Shown: positions 20,700-34,302 of the stretch, piece after piece
How positions within the stretch are numbered: the first letter of the stretch is position 1
Layout of the letters: every line of letters begins with the position of its first letter
Source of the DNA: Syngnathus acus
Taxonomy: Eukaryota; Chordata; Actinopteri; Syngnathiformes; Syngnathidae
NCBI RefSeq assembly: GCF_901709675.1
Contig: NC_051093.1
Span: 1,918,553-1,982,552, forward strand
Length of the DNA stretch: 64,000 nt
Direction of reading: 5' to 3'
Translations under genes and position numbers: made by a program
Notes under the pieces: generated by a model
Told to the model about the DNA's origin: nothing
What the model saw: the letters and a program-made list of their open reading frames with translations, nothing else
Database searches by the model: none

Positions 20700-22918
20700 T
20701 ATAGCTACACTGTTTAAAATGTGTTTACTGTATTTATATTTTATTTTCTGCCGTAAATGCAATGATTGATTAAAACAATTTAATAAGGGTCCATTTGTCT
20801 TTCTGTGGTCGCGTGTGCCCTCGTTTGCGACCTCGCTTCCCACCCCTCCCACCGCAGATAATGACCACATTAATATGTAGTACATACCTGTTCGGGTTTC
20901 CCGATCCTGTCCGACTCGAGCCGGCAAAGGCGGTGGTTTCTCTCTGTTGGACGACAAAGGAAAAATAGAGTTGTGAATTATTGAGCAGAGACGTGAGTGA
21001 CAGGCCGACTGATGAAAGTGAAAGAGAAGAAAAATTGAGCAAGTGACGTTGACTGATGATGATGGCAACTTTAGGCAAGTGGCTGATGCTGAAGAACTCT
21101 GACACAAATGTACACGAGAACGCACATGAGGACATACACGAGCGTTGGACTCAATTGGTCAAAGTTCTCTGGTGTTGTCTGTAGTGAGACGATGAGACGT
21201 CGATTGAGGACGGATTTTCTCACCATGTATCGTAAGGTCCTTAGTAACGCTTTCCGAATGTGGACAAAAGTAACGAGACACCGCTTTCAGTTCTTCAAAC
21301 AAGCCGCAATGGCAGTACGGAGCTGGCACGGCGCCTCGGGTCAGAACGTTTTCATCTGCATATCGAACAAATCCCGATTTACTGTTTCACGCACGACGCT
21401 CGTTTCATGTTTGTGAAAGTCAGACAAAGTTCTGGTTGAAGTATCAGCTTTGTTGGCTTGCCGCTGACATGCCGCGAGCCGGTTTCAAGCCGAGTCGTCG
21501 TTCAACGAAGCAAGAATCAAAAGAAGCGTGGGAACAAAGCGGTGGCGTTTAGCGAAACGGGCATGCGGCTCTGACCTTTGCACAAGGCTCCAATCCTGCA
21601 CACCCTTTTTACACTTCAAAGTCGGCAGTTGAATTATTCCAATTAGTCCTGCGGCGCCGCCCAGGCCAGAGCCACCTGCTGATGAAAGAAGCCACCTCAA
21701 AACAATTCCACATCCGTGTCACATTTGGAAATGATGGATTGCAAAGCAGGCCGCTTCCGCATAATTGGATGCTGGAAGGGTTTTCTTTTCATTTTAATTT
21801 TCTTATATTAACTCTCCACTGAGAGACGTCATATGACTCCACCTCTTTTTCAAGTTCAAACATGTCCGAGACAAGCACGTGACATGCCACCTTCCAATAT
21901 GAGGGCGTGAGCACGACTCTGCCCTCTCAAGCGAGCGGCGAGCGAGCACTCCCGTCTCAAAGGAAAAGTCGGAGCGGCTTCAGGGCAGCCCACGCCGCTT
22001 GCGCTAACGACAGAGGGGAACTCCAGCACGTAGCACAGCTCAACTTAACGCACACCCACACGTCTGAATTCCTCCCCCCTCCATTTCTGCTCCGCACGCA
22101 GACTAACACAAACATGCAGTGCGGCGAGCGGCCTCCCACGCGAGCCAAAGCACGGGCAAAACAGGTCGAGTGCCTTCAAAGCCACACTTTTGAGTTCCCG
22201 CTTGGCTGAGGCTGAACCAGCATGTGGATGAGCCAACATTGATTCTGATGGAGGAGAACTAACACAGATTATTTTCTGGTTATTGTCGAATTGTTTGTTC
22301 TTCAAGTCTTGAAGCGCGTCAAGGCCTCGAACGATACGGTGACAAGGGCAGAAAAGTCTCAGTTGTCAAACTACTGGGGTGGCCAGAAAATCACAAGGAC
22401 AGGCCACCGTGTAGCTCCGCCCCTGGATGAAGGTTGAAAGCTTCTGTCAAATACAAAACATTGGTTTCACTCACACTGCAACTTGAACGGCTTTTTGTTC
22501 CTAAGCTTGTGAGCAAATTGACTTCCGAGTACCCTCAGGTGATTGACAGCGTGGGTGCGGCTCTGACAAGAAACAATGGCGGCTGCTGTGAGCAGAGCCG
22601 CCACGCTGCTATCTGTCCTTTGTCATCACCCCACTCCCCCCCATGCCCCCCTTGAGGGCCCCTCAAGAGGCATGAGATAATTGGTTCTATTTGTGCAACA
22701 CAAGCTAATTTTCAATCAACTCAAGCTTGGCTGCAAGTGGTGTGGCAAGTGTGCAGAGGCGTGTTGGTTTTCCGGCAGCCACGCAAATTGGACTCACTAG
22801 CAAAACCAGCTAGATGGGCTCAAAGACAAAAATACATTTGGGTTCTTTTCTAGATAATTACTTCCTTAAAAACAAAAACCGGCATGGTTGCTGCCACTTG
22901 AGCCATGTTGAGCGCTTC
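20700..22918. other. intergenic, nothing recognised
   Basis: Only short unsupported open frames occur here. I recognise no repeat family, RNA gene or exon. Confidence 0.5.
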
Positions 22919-22954
22919 TGGCATGGCAGTAAAAGCGCTTTTACTGTCGTGCTA
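22919..22954. repeat. loopless hairpin containing a perfect 20-bp palindrome
   Basis: The palindrome CAGTAAAAGCGCTTTTACTG (22927-22946) is perfect. The pairing extends outward to 18 bases per arm if three G-T wobbles are allowed. It lies about 85 bases before a second near-perfect palindrome (23039-23078). Confidence 0.85.
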
Positions 22955-23006
22955 AATTAGGGTGACCAGATTTGGGTTTCTGAAAAAGAGGACACATTTT
23001 TTGGGA

Positions 23007-23192
23007 GTTGGAGTCCAGCACTCACCGTTCTCAAAATAAGGGGGGAAACATATCCTCATGAGGATGTGTTCCCCCCCTGTAATTTGGCCTAGGATCGAGG
23101 GAATCTGTTCAAATTTGCCACACTACCTGAACAGACCCCCAGGAAGACAGAAAAAAAAACTGTTGGAGTCCAGTACTCACCGTTCTCAAAAT
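23007..23192. repeat. 31-bp direct repeats flanking a 40-bp palindrome
   Basis: A 31-base segment beginning GTTGGAGTCCAG occurs at 23007-23037 and 23162-23192 with one difference. Between the copies lies an inverted repeat centred at 23058/23059, with 20-base arms matching at 18 positions; both differences still allow G-T pairing. The arrangement suggests a decayed DNA-transposon or foldback element, but I cannot assign a family. Confidence 0.75.
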
Positions 23193-23199
23193 GGGAGGG

Positions 23200-24740
23200 G
23201 GGCACAAATTCTCACGGGTTGACATTTTTTATAGAGTTCCTGTTACATTTTTTAAACCCCTCCCCACCACCTGTCACTTTGCTTGGGACAAAAGGAGGCT
23301 TCAGAACTGAAATGTCTTCTCAATTATTCATTCAAATAAATTCACTCAAATCATTCTCGTTATGAAAGATTTGATCACAAAACGTGCGTGGCTTTTTCTT
23401 AAATGAACACGTTTGACATTGCTATAGTGTCAGCTTTTAATTATATTGTGCTGTCATTTTAAAGCAAATTAATAAATGCAACAATATTAATTTGCTTTGA
23501 AAATACCCGAGTAATAAAATGGATGGATCAATGATGATCACAATTAAGTATAAAGTCTCCTTTGTAGTATATACTCCTTGTAGCATGTAATGGTACCCAA
23601 AAAGAGGAGTTTCTTTGCATCGAGGTTTATGCAAAGAGCTCACGTAATTATATCGTTGCTTTTTGGTGAAGTGAATGAGTGTTCCGTATATACGACTGGT
23701 CTTTGAATGCACCCCGCTTCAACGGCAGAACGCGGATGAACTTAAAGACATCAAAGGAGAATAATCCTTTCTAAAAATTAAAATTGACTGACGCAAACGT
23801 GAGTTCTTCATGTTTTTATTGAAAACAACATAGTGCTGACGCCGTAGGACGCCGTACGGCATCGGTTTTTCGCTTTCCAAACAAGGCGTGCGCGCTCCCG
23901 CGGCAGGGGGAACAAAATCTCACGGGGGAACCAAATCGAGCACAACACCTGCAACGTGTAATGGCGAGTCAGCATATCGTCCCATAAAATACAAATCTTG
24001 TTGGCGTGGGTGAGCGTTATCGCCCTCCGGTGGCCACTAAACGTGTTGTCTTCCCTTTGTGCCTCGCTGCGGGGGTTTATGGAACATTTCGCTTGGGGGC
24101 ACAAAGCACACGTTTGCGGTCTGGGTGTGTGTAGCAAAATGGAAGAGGGGCGCGCACCCATAATTGGGGGTCACAAGCACTTCCCAACAGTTTGACGACG
24201 TGCTGCGTTCATCTTTCCGTGTGGGATGACGTTACGCTGATCTCGAGAAACGAAGTCTGCGCAATGAGCAGGCGTAACGCGCAAAGCTTCGGTGGAAGCC
24301 GCCGACTTTCCGAGCCGTGAATCTGTGAACTGTGAATGGAGCTCAACAAAGAAGCGCCCTGACTGACAAACGAGAAAATCAAACAAAATGCACCCAGCAG
24401 CTCCAAAACACCTGGTCGTGATTGGTTGTCATGGCGACAGTAGCAATGGGGCATGCGTGTCGACGATGTGCCTGAGAAAAAAACGTGACTCATGGTCTCT
24501 GGTTTTGATTGTGTCAAAAAAACAACAAAAAAACCAGAGCCACAATTGTGTGAGAAGCACGCAAGTCCAATAGAACACGCTTGAAGCGCCGGTCCAAACC
24601 TCGGCCGTCAAATGGTCCACCCGCGTGCACTCAAGGCCAAAGATGAGGCGCTCTTAAGCGACCACCACGGCAGGCTAGCTGACGAGAAGCCGTTCACTAA
24701 CGAGCTAGCCGCTCGTTGCTATTGCATAATGCATAATGGA
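23200..24740. other. intergenic, nothing coding
   Basis: No gene is supported. A CTCF-like core (one mismatch, minus strand) lies at about 24021-24034. The rest is A/T-rich sequence without recognised repeats. Confidence 0.45.
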
Positions 24741-25651
24741 GATGACAGTGGACTTCAGGCGAGACCCTTCACCACTCTCACCCCTCACTATCCGCAGTAA
24801 TACTATTCTCTCCACAGACACCTTCAAGTTCCTGGGAACCATTCTCGGGACCTGAAATGGACCGGCCACATAAACTCTGTCCGGAAGAAGGCCCTGCAGA
24901 GGCTGTACTTCCTGAGACAGCTCAAGAAGTTCAACCTGCCGCGGGAGCTGCTGAAGACCTTCTACACTGCCATCATCCAGTCTGTCCTCTGCACCTCCAT
25001 CACTGTCTGGTTTGGATCGGCCTCCAAACAAGACAAGCACAAACTGCAACGGACAATCAGGACTGCAGAAAAGATAATTGGAATCAACCTCCCATCTATC
25101 CAAGACTTGTACCTGTCCAGGACCAGGAAACGTGCAAGTAACATCTCTACAGACCCTTCTCACCCAGGTTGCAGTCTGTTTGAACTACTCCCCTCCAAAC
25201 GGCGTTATAGAGCTCTGTACGCCAAAACCAGCAGACACAGAGACAGCTTCTTCCCCCAGGCTGTTGCTCTGATGAACTCACACCACTCTTAGAGTCTCAG
25301 AGTCATTACTGTGCAATAACATCCTGCTCTCCACACCTTTTTTGAATTGTCTACACTGTTTGTACTGTGTCCTCTCTGCATCCATTGCAGCCTGGTCATC
25401 CTGGAAGACGGACCCTCCCATCTGTGGTCTCTTCTCAAGGTTTCTCATTTCCCCTAGCTGGAGTTTTGAGTTTTCCCTTGCCCTCTTGGGAGTTTAAGAT
25501 CAGGGGATGTTTGAGAATATTTGCCATTTTTCACATGTCCTGAGTGTTGTAAGTCACCTAAATGTTGAACAGAGGCTGTGATTTACCGAAGTCAAATTCC
25601 TTGTTTGGCACGCTCAAACATGGGGAATAAAAACTCTTGAATCTTGAATAA
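24741..25651 (+). mobile_element. LINE 3' fragment, Rex1/L2 (CR1-like) type
   Basis: The plus strand encodes the end of a reverse transcriptase: MTVDFRRDPSPLSPL, then after a frameshift KWTGHINSVRKKALQRLYF, LKTFYTAIIQSVLCTSITVW, KIIGINLPSIQDLY and DPSHPGCSLFELLPS, ending at a stop after MNSHHS (about 25290). A 3' UTR of about 330 bp follows, ending in TTGAATC tandem units at about 25635-25651. Copying stopped early, so the 5' part is missing, and the frameshift makes it non-functional. A shorter copy lies at 34303-34800. Rex1 versus L2/Maui assignment is uncertain. Confidence 0.85.
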
Positions 25652-28600
25652 GGATCACACGTTCAATGAGCGGGGAACTTGATTTGATCTGAGCAACCGC
25701 CAAAGTGCTGCTGTATTGGTTCCTAATTCAACTTTTCAGTCAAAAAAAGCCTTGGAGGCGGCGCATGTGAAAATGCAAAAAAAAAAAAGGTATTTTCAGT
25801 TCAATGCGTGACTGACAAACAACAGAGTGCTGGTGAATGTTCAACTCCCAGTACGTTCATCTCAACTCCAGATTTTTTTTCTGGCCTGCTCTCAAAGCCA
25901 CAAAGCCTTTTTCAAAAGATTCATTCGAAATTGCGTTTGCACGCTCGTCATTTGAGGCACAAGGGAGAATCGTTGCTTTTTTTTTTTTTTTTCCTCGATG
26001 CATTAAGCACTTTAGCCTGAGAGGCCGGCAGCCATGTTGGGCTTCTGTTTCATTTTCATAAGTGCATGCCGGAGGTTTACGCCACCTGCGCATGCACTCT
26101 CGGCCTTTTCTTCATTCAATCACCTTAACAGCCTGGCCCAGCCTGGCCTGCAATATTGATGGTGACTCATCCATCAAATCAGATGAATTCCAAAACAACA
26201 TTTGCATACACCGGATTTTCCTTGGGCTATTTTATACTAAAATGAAAAACATATTTGATGTGAGAATGCAGTTATTCTTCAAGCAATAATGACGCTCTCC
26301 CATGAGGCATTTCTAAATAAAGTGTGAAATGTGCCCTGAAACTGCAAAGGCATTCCTCCCCAGTCAAGATTTCAGAATTCCCCGGCTGAAATGAGGAACA
26401 ATGGAAATAATTGGCGCTTGGCATAGCGCCGCCCTCTCCGTGGGAGCAAACTTGAGGCTCCTTCCGTCCAGCCGCTGTCAAAAGATTCAAAGATGCTGTG
26501 GAAACTTGCGATCACAAAAGTTTGCTCGACAAGCAAGTGCAGAGTTGCAAACTTCAATCCTGCTCGACTTTTCGCGTCTGTCAAGCTCGAGCGCCCAGAC
26601 TGAGTTGACAGCGGCGGGATTCGCTTAGGTGGCCCGAGATTGCTTCTTTAGAAAGTCCAGAAGAATCCAACAAACGCTGCTCAGTCTGCTTGTCGGGACT
26701 TTGACAAACATTTCAAAGAGGAGCAAATTGGGCCACTGCGAGGATAAAGGAGTCATCAGGGAGCACGGCCAGGTGGCCAGCGGAAACACGCAAGCCGACA
26801 ACACCGCGAGCCTTTAGAAGCGGCTCCAAACCTCAAAGGAAAATCTATTAAGAGCGCGAGTTAGTGGGCTCCCATGTTCCTTTGGGCCCTTGCATTCAAC
26901 GCTCGCCGTTGCCCTTGATGATGCAACGCTTGCCCGTGTGCGTGATGGTGTGGAAATATTGCGCAACATTGCGCGTCCTCTGATTCTGAACCTGCGTTGG
27001 ATGTGCCGTGTTTTTGTTTTTTTTTTTCTTTGAGAATGCTCCGGAGCATCCCAGATAAAGTTTCTCATTTCGCGAGTGGCTGCACTTTGTGTGGCCCACT
27101 AATGGCTAATGGAGTAAATAATTATAAAGTTAGCCTGCGATGAATCTGATCGTTTTCTCCGAAGGGAGTCGGCGGCCGCTTTACGAGCGAGCGAGCGCCG
27201 CGTCAACTCCCGCTTAATGCTAATCCATAGGCTGCTTTCCATTTATTCTCGCAGCAAGAGTAAACACAGAGGCTGGAGGTCATCCTCAAAGTCGGTCGGC
27301 AAAGTGCCACATTAAAGGCTTGCTGTGATCAAGTTAGCCACTTCAATACAAACATTCAAATACGCAAAAAATGCAATTCATCAATGACAAAACTGTTCAG
27401 CTAAAATAAGTATGCTACTGAAATGGTTCCATACATCTGTCCTCCTTTGCCATAAAAGACGCAAACGGCACTGACGGCATCGACTTAGCAAAGTAAATCG
27501 GCGCCCATCTTTCAAAGGCTAACAAGGTCTTTCTCCTCCCCAAAGATCTGCCAGCCATCCGTCAGCACTTTTTTGGAGAAGCGGCGCTCGACTTGCCCGT
27601 CTGATGTAGCCTGAGTTTGTCTGCTTGCTCGAGGGCGTTCGGGAAAGAAGAAAGACCTGGCCGTGTTTGAGAAGGGATCACAACGCATGAAAGCATCAGA
27701 GAAGTTTGCGAGAAACAACTAAAGCAGGCCAAGAAGACTGTGGCCTAACTTTGCTCGCCCTCCAGCAGTGGAATAAAGCAAAGCGGCAGGGGAGCCATTT
27801 TGAAAGGGTTTATCACCTTCCGAGCGAGGGTGGCCGTCTGTAAAGTGGCCTAAAGTCGTCACATGTTGACTTGCGACACAGAAAAGAAAATGCTCACTTG
27901 AAACAAGTCTTTTTGAGCACGGCTCAAAGATAAATGGCATGTTACGTAAAGATTGGAGACCAAAATACCACCCCAAGATGAAACAAGCTCCAAGTGTGCT
28001 CGTATTGATACCAAATGAGCTCAATAGGAGCCATTCTTAACATTTTTAAACCATTCAAGCACTTCGACCAGATGGGAAATTGATTTAAGCACAGTAATTT
28101 AAAGAGAGGCTTAAAAAAGACAAAAAATTGGAATCAAGTAGGGGGCTCCAAAGGCAAAAGCCGCACGAGAGCTTATTGGAATCATCCATCACCAGAAAGT
28201 AGACGCCTCGCTAATAATGAATCGAATGAGCCACTCAAGTGGCAAACCAAGTCCACAGCCAAAAATCGATCGGTACCCATCGTCACTTTGCTCGGGAAAT
28301 GAACGCCCGCATTGTTTGATGAGCGGGGTGCCACGGAGGGACACGACGGCCACGAGTGGGACAGCAGAAAAATGTGCGAGACTCAAAACAAGCAAATTGG
28401 CTGTGTCAGCGCAAACATCTTTTGCAGTTCAGTGTCTGACAAAAAAAATATGATGACAGACCTAAAATTGGGTAATAAAAAATGTGGAGACGCAATTGTC
28501 TAATGTGTAATAAAAGTTGCTAAAAACGACGAGTGTGATGACACGCGGACTCCCGATGGGGAGAAAAGCGGAGGCATCAAATGTGTTCTATTCCCACAGC

Positions 28601-28896
28601 AACTTTTAGCCTGTTCAGCACAAAGCGTAGATCGATGGCGCCTCAAAGACTAATCCCCGGCCCGCACCAAACGCTTCGCATAGGATCAAAGTATCGTGGA
28701 TTTGCTACGAATCGCTAATTAGCCACGCACGTTTGCAACCTTGGCCAATTAGTACACCTGAAAAGTTTACATCTCCCCAAATTGAACATGAACCAATATT
28801 TCAACAAGAGTTCAGTTCATAGTCATAAATGAAGAAAAGCAATACAATTTCGTTTACAGAGTGAAACAATCTAATGACATTTCAAAAAAAAATTGT
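25652..28896. other. intergenic, nothing recognised
   Basis: There is no recognisable gene or mobile element, apart from short homopolymer tracts (poly-T near 25978-25992 and 27018-27029). Confidence 0.5.
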
Positions 28897-29920
28897 GGAA
28901 TTGTTTCCATCCATCCATCCATCCATCTTCTTCCGCTTATCCGGGGTCGGGTCGCGGGGGCAGCAGCTTCAGGAGGGACTCCCAGACTTCCCTCTCCCCA
29001 GCTACTTCATCTAGCTCATCCCGGGGGATCCCAAGGCGTTCCCAGGCCAGCCGAGAGACATAGTCTCTCCAGCGCGTCCTGGGTCGTCCCCGGGGTCTCC
29101 TACCGGTGGGACATGCCCGGAACACCTCCCCAGGGAGGCGTCCAGGAGGCATCCTGATGAGATGCCCGAGCCACCTCATCTGGCTCCTCTCAACGTGGAG
29201 GAGTAGCGACTCTACTCCGAGTCTCTCCCGGATGACCGAACTTTCCACCCTATCTCTAAGGGAGAGCCCGGACATCCTGCGGAGAAAACTCATTTCGGCC
29301 GCTTGTATCCGGGATCTCGTTCTTTCGGTCACGACCCATAGCTCGTGACCATAGGTGAGGGTAGGAGCGTAAATCGACCGGTAAATTGAGAGCTTTGCCT
29401 TTTGGCTCAGCTCTCTCTTTACCACGACGGACCGGTACAGAGTCCGCATTACTGCCGACGCTGCACCGATCCGCCTGTCGATCTCACGCTCCATCCTCCC
29501 CTCACTCGTGAACAAGACCCCAAGATACTTAAACTCCTCCACTTGGGGCAGGATCTCATCCCCGATCCGGAGAGGGCATTCCACCCTTTTCCGATCGAGG
29601 ACCATGGACTCGGATTTGGAGGTGCTGACCCTCATCCCGACCGCTTCACACTCGGCTGCGAACCGCTCCAGTGAGAGCTGGAGATCACGGCCTGAAGAAG
29701 CCAACAGCACAACGTCGTCTGCAAAAAGCAGAGACGCGATGCTGAGGTCCCCAAACCGGACACCCTCAACGCCTCGGCTGCACCTAGAAATTCTGTCCAT
29801 AAAAATTATGAACAGAATCGGTGACAAAGGGCAGCCTTGGCGGAGTCCAACCCTCACTGGGAACGAATCCGACTTACTGCCGGAAATGCGGACCACACTC
29901 TGGCATCGGAATTGTTTCCA
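28897..29920 (-). mobile_element. Rex3-like (RTE clade) LINE, 5'-truncated, 13-bp TSD
   Basis: The element proper is 28910-29907 and is flanked by the exact duplication GGAATTGTTTCCA at 28897-28909 and 29908-29920. The minus strand holds one uninterrupted frame of about 319 codons covering the C-terminal half of a reverse transcriptase: LRQGCPLSPILF, ASLLFADDVVLL with the catalytic FADD, EEFKYLGVLFTSE and YAPTLTYGHELWVVTE. It ends in a short GATG tail. The plus-strand string near 29819 (CGGTGACAAAGGGCAGCC) agrees with the Rex3 detection primer as I remember it. It is truncated at the 5' end, with no endonuclease. The open frame and perfect duplication indicate a recent insertion. Confidence 0.93.
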
Positions 29921-32900
29921 AAAACTGAAAACAAGAAAAAAAAAAACATTCTAAAAGAAACAATAAGCTGCTATAGCTAGCTGGCTAGCAGCTGAATAAA
30001 TCTCATGTCCGCATCGATAGCTAATGCTAGCAGTATAATTTTGAGGGTCAAAATGGTTCAGTACCACGAAGGCAGGCCAACCTGCGAATTCTCATTTCTT
30101 TTGTCAGACGCACAAAGAAGTCCTCCAATAATAAAAGAAAACAATATATCGAGAGATTTAATCGGCCGAAAGCAAGTCAGATTGAGACAGCTAGGTGACA
30201 GCGAAAGCCCTCGGAATTGAAAGTAAACACCGCTCGGCCGATTGTGTAAACACTGCCGCGTTTTCTCAGTCGTCTCTACTCATGACATCAATGTCCCAAT
30301 TTGCAGCTTTTCAAAGAACGAGCGGCCCATTTTGAAGTCCAAATGATCCACGGCGCAAACGCTCATCACCCTGTTTACCTTCATCGGATTACATTTTGCT
30401 GGCTCAGAACAAGCAAAGCGGTGCCGCAATTCCCACGTCATATTTCTCAATCCAAACAATCAATGGCTTCTTCTCAGACGGCAAATTTGTTGCAGACACG
30501 TGCGCAACTCTCAAGGGGTTGGGCGGGTGGAATCGGGAAAAAAACAGCAAAATGATTACCTATGCCGCATCATTTCCTCAACGCTCACCTGCAGTCAAAT
30601 GGGAAAAAAGCTAATTTCTTTTTAAACTACATTTTATCTAATTTTCTAACCCAAAAAATTCTTCCTACAACATTGAAAAAGATTCATTTCAGCTGCAGTG
30701 AGGCAGTGTTGGCAAAGTTGAGGAATATCCATGGAACATTTTCAAAGCTGTAGAGCACGCTTACTCATTCCTACTTTCAGAAAGATTTTCTTCCAACAAA
30801 ACTCCATAAATAGGCCAAGCAAGGTGGTAGACGCTATATGTGACATTTTGTCCCTCTGTCTTTTATTCCAACTCTTTCCCTGCCTGATGTTCACAATTGT
30901 GCAGTCTGCTCCAAATGATTTTGAATCTCAGCCTGACTTCCTCTTTGGCTTTCATCACTTCCTGCTTGGGGCCAATTTGAAACTTTTGAGCTAAACTCCT
31001 GTCATGCAACTTTTGTGTGGAGCACATTGAAAGTGTGCATCAAGTCACAGTGGCCGACAATTAATATTTTGGGATTAAAACATCTCTCTTTTTTTGATGA
31101 ACGATTGGGCTCACTTAGTTATTGTATTTGAATGTTGGCCGTGACGGTGCAACTGGAGAGCTCGCAGTTACCTCTGTGAATCAATTTTCTCCGTCGCCAG
31201 CTGTGTCTTGTTAGCGTGGAGAGCAAAGTGGTTAAAATTCCACGCGCACACTTCACCAAAGCGCTGATGCCTGCAGGTGACTCATTTTTTTAATCGCAAA
31301 TTTCTCCTTCTTATCATTCTATGAAGTAAATGAAGGCGAGCGAGGTGAGCGCGCTTTGACGTTGGAATACAAACGAGGCCGGCCGTTCATTCATTCCAAT
31401 GCAAATTTGAATAAAGAAGTGCAGCTGTCAAAGGTCTGGTGAAGACATTGCGCTGTGGACGATCATAAGAATGAGAGCAAGATTTGAATGTCTGTGAACG
31501 CATAAAACAGAGCTTTCGGGATTAGTGCACGATGCCTACAGCGCGAGAATCTTTGTTGAGTAGAGGCATCCGCACGTTAGACGGCATCGGCGAGGCGTGC
31601 TGTTGTCACATGAGCTTGAGCAATCCTACATGGTCATTTGAACAGCGTCGTTTGTCACCCGATTCCAACGCAATCAACGATCAAACTGTGACTCATCCAC
31701 GATGGCTTTTTTCACATCAGAAAGCCGTTTTATGAAGGGGTGGGGCATAAATGCGGCCTAATGAGCTGATGTCCAAGTACGGAGCCTTGTTCTTTATGAA
31801 CATGTACAAGCTGAGAAGATAACGCAAATGTCAGCCACGCACGGCTCGCGCTGCGCTCGCGATGTCGACGGCGAGCGTGCGTGACTCACGTCGCTGGGTC
31901 ACGCTGTGGACAGGAGGAGGGCCTTTAGCCGGTAACGAGATCCCCAGCTGAGGTGCAGCCGAGGACGGAAAAAAAAAGGAGGCATGGCACGGCGACACGA
32001 AAATAAACAGTGCTGTCACTCAGTGCTCCCGAGTGTTCCCTGAAGATGGAGCGACGTTGTTCTAAAAATGTACTTTTCTCCTCGGCTGTCTACATTTATC
32101 CTCTTGTGACGTGCGCCTCGCAAAATCAATGGTGAAGGGCCGTCATGAACATTGTGTACTCACAAGCCGGCGATCCAGAAGCGGCACCGATTTGATGCGA
32201 CGGCGGAATTGAGAGCAAGGTGTCATGGCCGCTTAAGTGGACAGCGGTGGGCAGGCGGAGAGCACAAGCCAAGCGGACTCACTCGACAGACACTTTACGA
32301 GTTGGGTGTGGCCTCAATGGATTCTAGCCTTTCATTTGCGACTCTGGCAAAAGGTGAAGCGACCCGTGTGTCCAAAGTGGCCCATCAAAAACGATGAGCA
32401 GGATCGTTCTGATCTGAAATGAACAGTTCATGACCTAAAAAGTCGACTTTTACTTTGGTGCGCAGAGCGAAGATGTTGAAAGGAGCCGGACCCGGCCCGA
32501 GTGCTCGTGGCTTTGATCAAAGTGTTCCGAGTTTTTTTTCAATGAGTGGCGGCGCTCCTCGCCCACTGAGTGATGGATATTCAAATGGACTAAATGAGGT
32601 GTGCTGGAGCCGGTACCACGCATTGTCTGCACAGAATTCTGTCGGAGCCATCTTAACGGTCCAACCCAAAAGCAGACTGTTAACATTTCTTTGTTTTGGT
32701 CTTCCATTTCTGTCCGTGTTGTGTTTTGTCATTTCAAACAGTCGTAAACTGAATCTGGTTTCACAGAAGGGTTTGGATGTGTGAGCAGACTTCCCACACA
32801 AAGCCGGGGAGGAATAAGGCGCCGCCCGGTATCGTCCCGTGTGTGTGAAAGACGCAGCGATATGATGGCAGGGCGGTGCTGGTGAGGAGAAGGTCTCGTG

Positions 32901-34302
32901 ACTGGCGCTCGGCCCGGTGGCGCCTTAATGATGTGCGCTCAGTTGACTCCGTCTCAACTCATCACTTTGCCTAGTTTTGTTTGTCCTTCTCCCTCTGGCT
33001 TGAATTCCTCCTTTGCTCCTCCACTGTGGGTGGGGAGACCGCGCTCACATTTTGATTTTTTTCTTCTTTCCCTTCTCGGTCTCTTCCACTACCATTTTTT
33101 TCTATTTGACAGCACTTCCAATTTTGTTTCTTTGACCTTATTATAATTAATGGGCAAATAATCAGAACAAAAATATACGCAATCCCGAAAAGGCTTTTGT
33201 TCCCATTGCGCCGTCAAAAGAAATTTCTCGACATGACGTGATGGCGGACGAGGACTCACATTGCTTGCGTGTGACGGTGAGCCATGTGGACAAGGGTTGC
33301 TCCTCAGTCGTGGCAACACAAGTTGCGAGGTCGCCCAACTCGAGTGCGAGAGGACGTGCGCGAGTGCCAAGCGGGCTCTCTCGTGTCGCTTGCGATCTCC
33401 TTTCCCCGCAAGGGGTCTCGTTGCCCTCTGACATTTGGAGGACGGCGCCACCGTGGCCCGTAGGCTTGCTCCATGAGTCCTTCAACGGGTCCCTCCTCTC
33501 GTTTTGGTCTCCGCAGATTTGGATCGTGGATGTCGCCGTCGTCTCTTCAGTTCCATTTGAACTTTCCGCCTCCGTTGCCCCTTCCATGAGTAAACGTCAT
33601 CCGTCTTGCGCTCACATTAGGGCCTCCGTCCAATCTCTCATCTTCTTTTCCGCTGGCTGACTCTCTGCCCGCAGCGGCCGGCCGACAAAGGGAGAGAAGG
33701 AAAAGGGAGGGAAAGACAAGACACGTCCGCGGGAGCCAAACTGACCCCCTTTCGTCTCCCTTCTGGGTGACTGTGCAGTCGGTGGCACAGAGGGAGCAGC
33801 GAGGGGTCAAACGCTCCGAGCCGCTGACGCAAACGGCCGTGATGCGAGGTGACGGATGTTGGGACATCCATTTTGTGTTCATTGGAGCTTTTGTACATCA
33901 TCGTGAGAATGTCGGACCTTGGCAAGTGCTTGTACTAAAGATTACTTGCACACTGGGATTTGACTTGCCAGTTGAATTTGTTCAATGGCCAAAATTACTA
34001 GTGCACAGTTTGTGCTTGCTTTGTTCCATGAAATATTGTCTAAATTAAAAATTCAGTAGCTATGTTCATGGTTTGATGAAAAGAAACACAGCACGCTCGC
34101 CCTTTTAGCGCCTCCCGCAAGGGTGGTGGAAAGTTTCAAGCGGCATTTCCCCCCAATTAGCTTGTCAGGACGTGCCGGCTTGGCGCCAAATCTCGGCGAC
34201 TGTGTTTGCCAATTTGCTGCAGCCTCAATTAGATTTTCTCCCAGGTAAGTAATCAGGGGGTGTGGGTGGGGGGGGGGGGGGGAACGCGGAGGAGCAAAAG
34301 TA
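29921..34302. other. intergenic, nothing recognised
   Basis: Only unsupported short open frames are present. A 140-codon frame at 33238-33660 has no recognisable motif. A long G-run at about 34266-34281 closes the stretch. Confidence 0.5.

Noticed and set aside
24705-25163. 152-codon minus-strand frame
   Set aside because: It is antisense to the Rex1/L2-type reverse transcriptase on the plus strand.
33238-33660. 140-codon plus-strand frame
   Set aside because: It has no recognisable motif and an overlapping antisense frame of equal length, as expected for noise.
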